Source: Candidatus Hydrogenedentota bacterium (lineage in GTDB: Bacteria; Hydrogenedentota; Hydrogenedentia; Hydrogenedentales; SLHB01). From it: a stretch of 7,265 nucleotides of DNA. Below are positions 7,017 through 7,265 of this stretch, piece after piece (position 1 is the stretch's first letter; each line of letters opens with the position of its first letter). The stretch spans positions 1 to 7,265 of the forward strand of contig PUOI01000338.1 in the NCBI GenBank assembly GCA_003552765.1, written 5' to 3'. Under the pieces are notes generated by a model. That model searched no databases. It saw only the letters and a program-made list of their open reading frames with translations, and was not told the DNA's origin. The position numbers and the translations under genes were made by a program.

Positions 7017-7176
7017 GACAGCGAACCAAGAACACTTGGGACCCAAGGCTTCCTGCAACAATGCGCATAGCCGTGTCGTCCACAGCATTAGGGCTGATTG
7101 AGTATGAGAGGACAACGTAGCACACTCCAGCTTCGGGCTTCCACTTCTTGAGCGCCTGACACGAATGAGCGCCCAA
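6994..7176 (-). CDS. Doubtful small reading frame upstream of the 142-residue gene
   Basis: A 60-residue frame beginning at TTG and overlapping the ATG of the next gene by 23 bases, in a different frame. Its product includes a hydrophobic, strand-like stretch (GVCYVVLSYSI, then MRIVAGSLGSQVFLVRC) that looks more protein-like than most random frames. In its favour, the downstream ATG lacks its own ribosome site, which coupling to this frame would explain. Against it are the TTG start with no visible Shine-Dalgarno sequence, the short length and the competing in-frame extension of the neighbour from 7115. It could also be a remnant of a longer gene; a TAA lies four codons before the TTG. Confidence 0.22.
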   Translation of the reverse strand: MGAHSCQALKKWKPEAGVCYVVLSYSISPNAVDDTAMRIVAGSLGSQVFLVRCHEASQKS

Positions 7177-7184
7177 GCTTACAG

Positions 7185-7200
7185 CTTAAGCGCTCTTAAG
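7185..7200. repeat. Short inverted repeat CTTAAG-CGCT-CTTAAG
   Basis: Two CTTAAG arms, each itself a palindrome, flank CGCT. The element could form a 6-bp hairpin or be a two-half-site operator. It lies 168 to 184 bases before the ATG at 7016 and about 70 to 85 bases before the alternative TTG at 7115, a plausible place for control of the two-gene unit. No regulator is identified. Confidence 0.35.
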
Positions 7201-7234
7201 ACCTTTACGAGAGGCGATATTGTTGGAGGGACCC

Positions 7235-7261
7235 CTTGTCCGGCGGTAACGCGCGGACAGG
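7235..7261. other. Strong stem-loop with GTAA tetraloop
   Basis: On the plus strand CTTGTCCGGCG and CGCGCGGACAGG pair over 11 positions (one G-U, one bulged G) around a GTAA loop, which fits the GNRA pattern. No T tract follows on either strand within view, so a simple terminator is not indicated. It may be the edge of a structured RNA, a terminator cut by the window end, or a protein-binding site. The sequence stops 4 bases later, so context is missing. Confidence 0.4.
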
Positions 7262-7265
7262 ACGC

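Noticed and set aside
1..7265. CRISPR arrays, tRNA/rRNA genes and insertion-sequence ends
   Set aside because: No regularly spaced repeats, no tRNA cloverleaf or conserved rRNA stretch, and no transposase or terminal inverted repeats were seen on either strand.

Overview
The window looks like a piece of a GC-rich bacterial chromosome. Secreted ThuA-family proteins next to a Tat-exported arylsulfatase are typical of free-living polysaccharide degraders of the Planctomycetes / Hydrogenedentes / PVC type. That placement is inferred from gene content and protein style (acidic exported enzymes, a twin-arginine sulfatase leader); no marker gene is present to prove it. All convincing genes lie on the minus strand.

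Right to left, in the direction of transcription: (1) 7017-7265 is a leader region with two hairpins and one doubtful small reading frame. (2) 5254-7016 is a two-gene unit: a 142-residue protein of unrecognised function, then a 445-residue protein with a C-terminal ImmA/IrrE-like domain. The two overlap by 4 bases (ATGA). The ImmA/IrrE-like domain appears to lack the HExxH zinc motif and its third ligand. (3) 3577-5151 is a formylglycine-dependent sulfatase with a Tat leader. (4) 2651-3424, 1598-2485 and 148-1386 are three ThuA-superfamily proteins, each with a Sec-type signal peptide. The outer two are paralogues of each other, and the last carries an extra C-terminal discoidin-like domain. 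The middle one is closer to classical trehalose-utilisation ThuA.

The left part (148-5151) reads as an exported carbohydrate-processing locus. The sulfatase would remove sulfate esters from a glycan or glycoside, and the ThuA proteins would act on sugars or keto-sugars outside the cytoplasm. Gaps of 152 to 211 bases and terminator-like hairpins after the three ThuA genes suggest several transcripts rather than one operon. The right part (5254-7016) is a different kind of DNA: lower GC in sampled lines, tight translational coupling and toxin/antitoxin- or defence-like content. It looks like an accessory insertion and is the most interesting part of the window. Long plus-strand reading frames opposite these genes are judged to be shadows.
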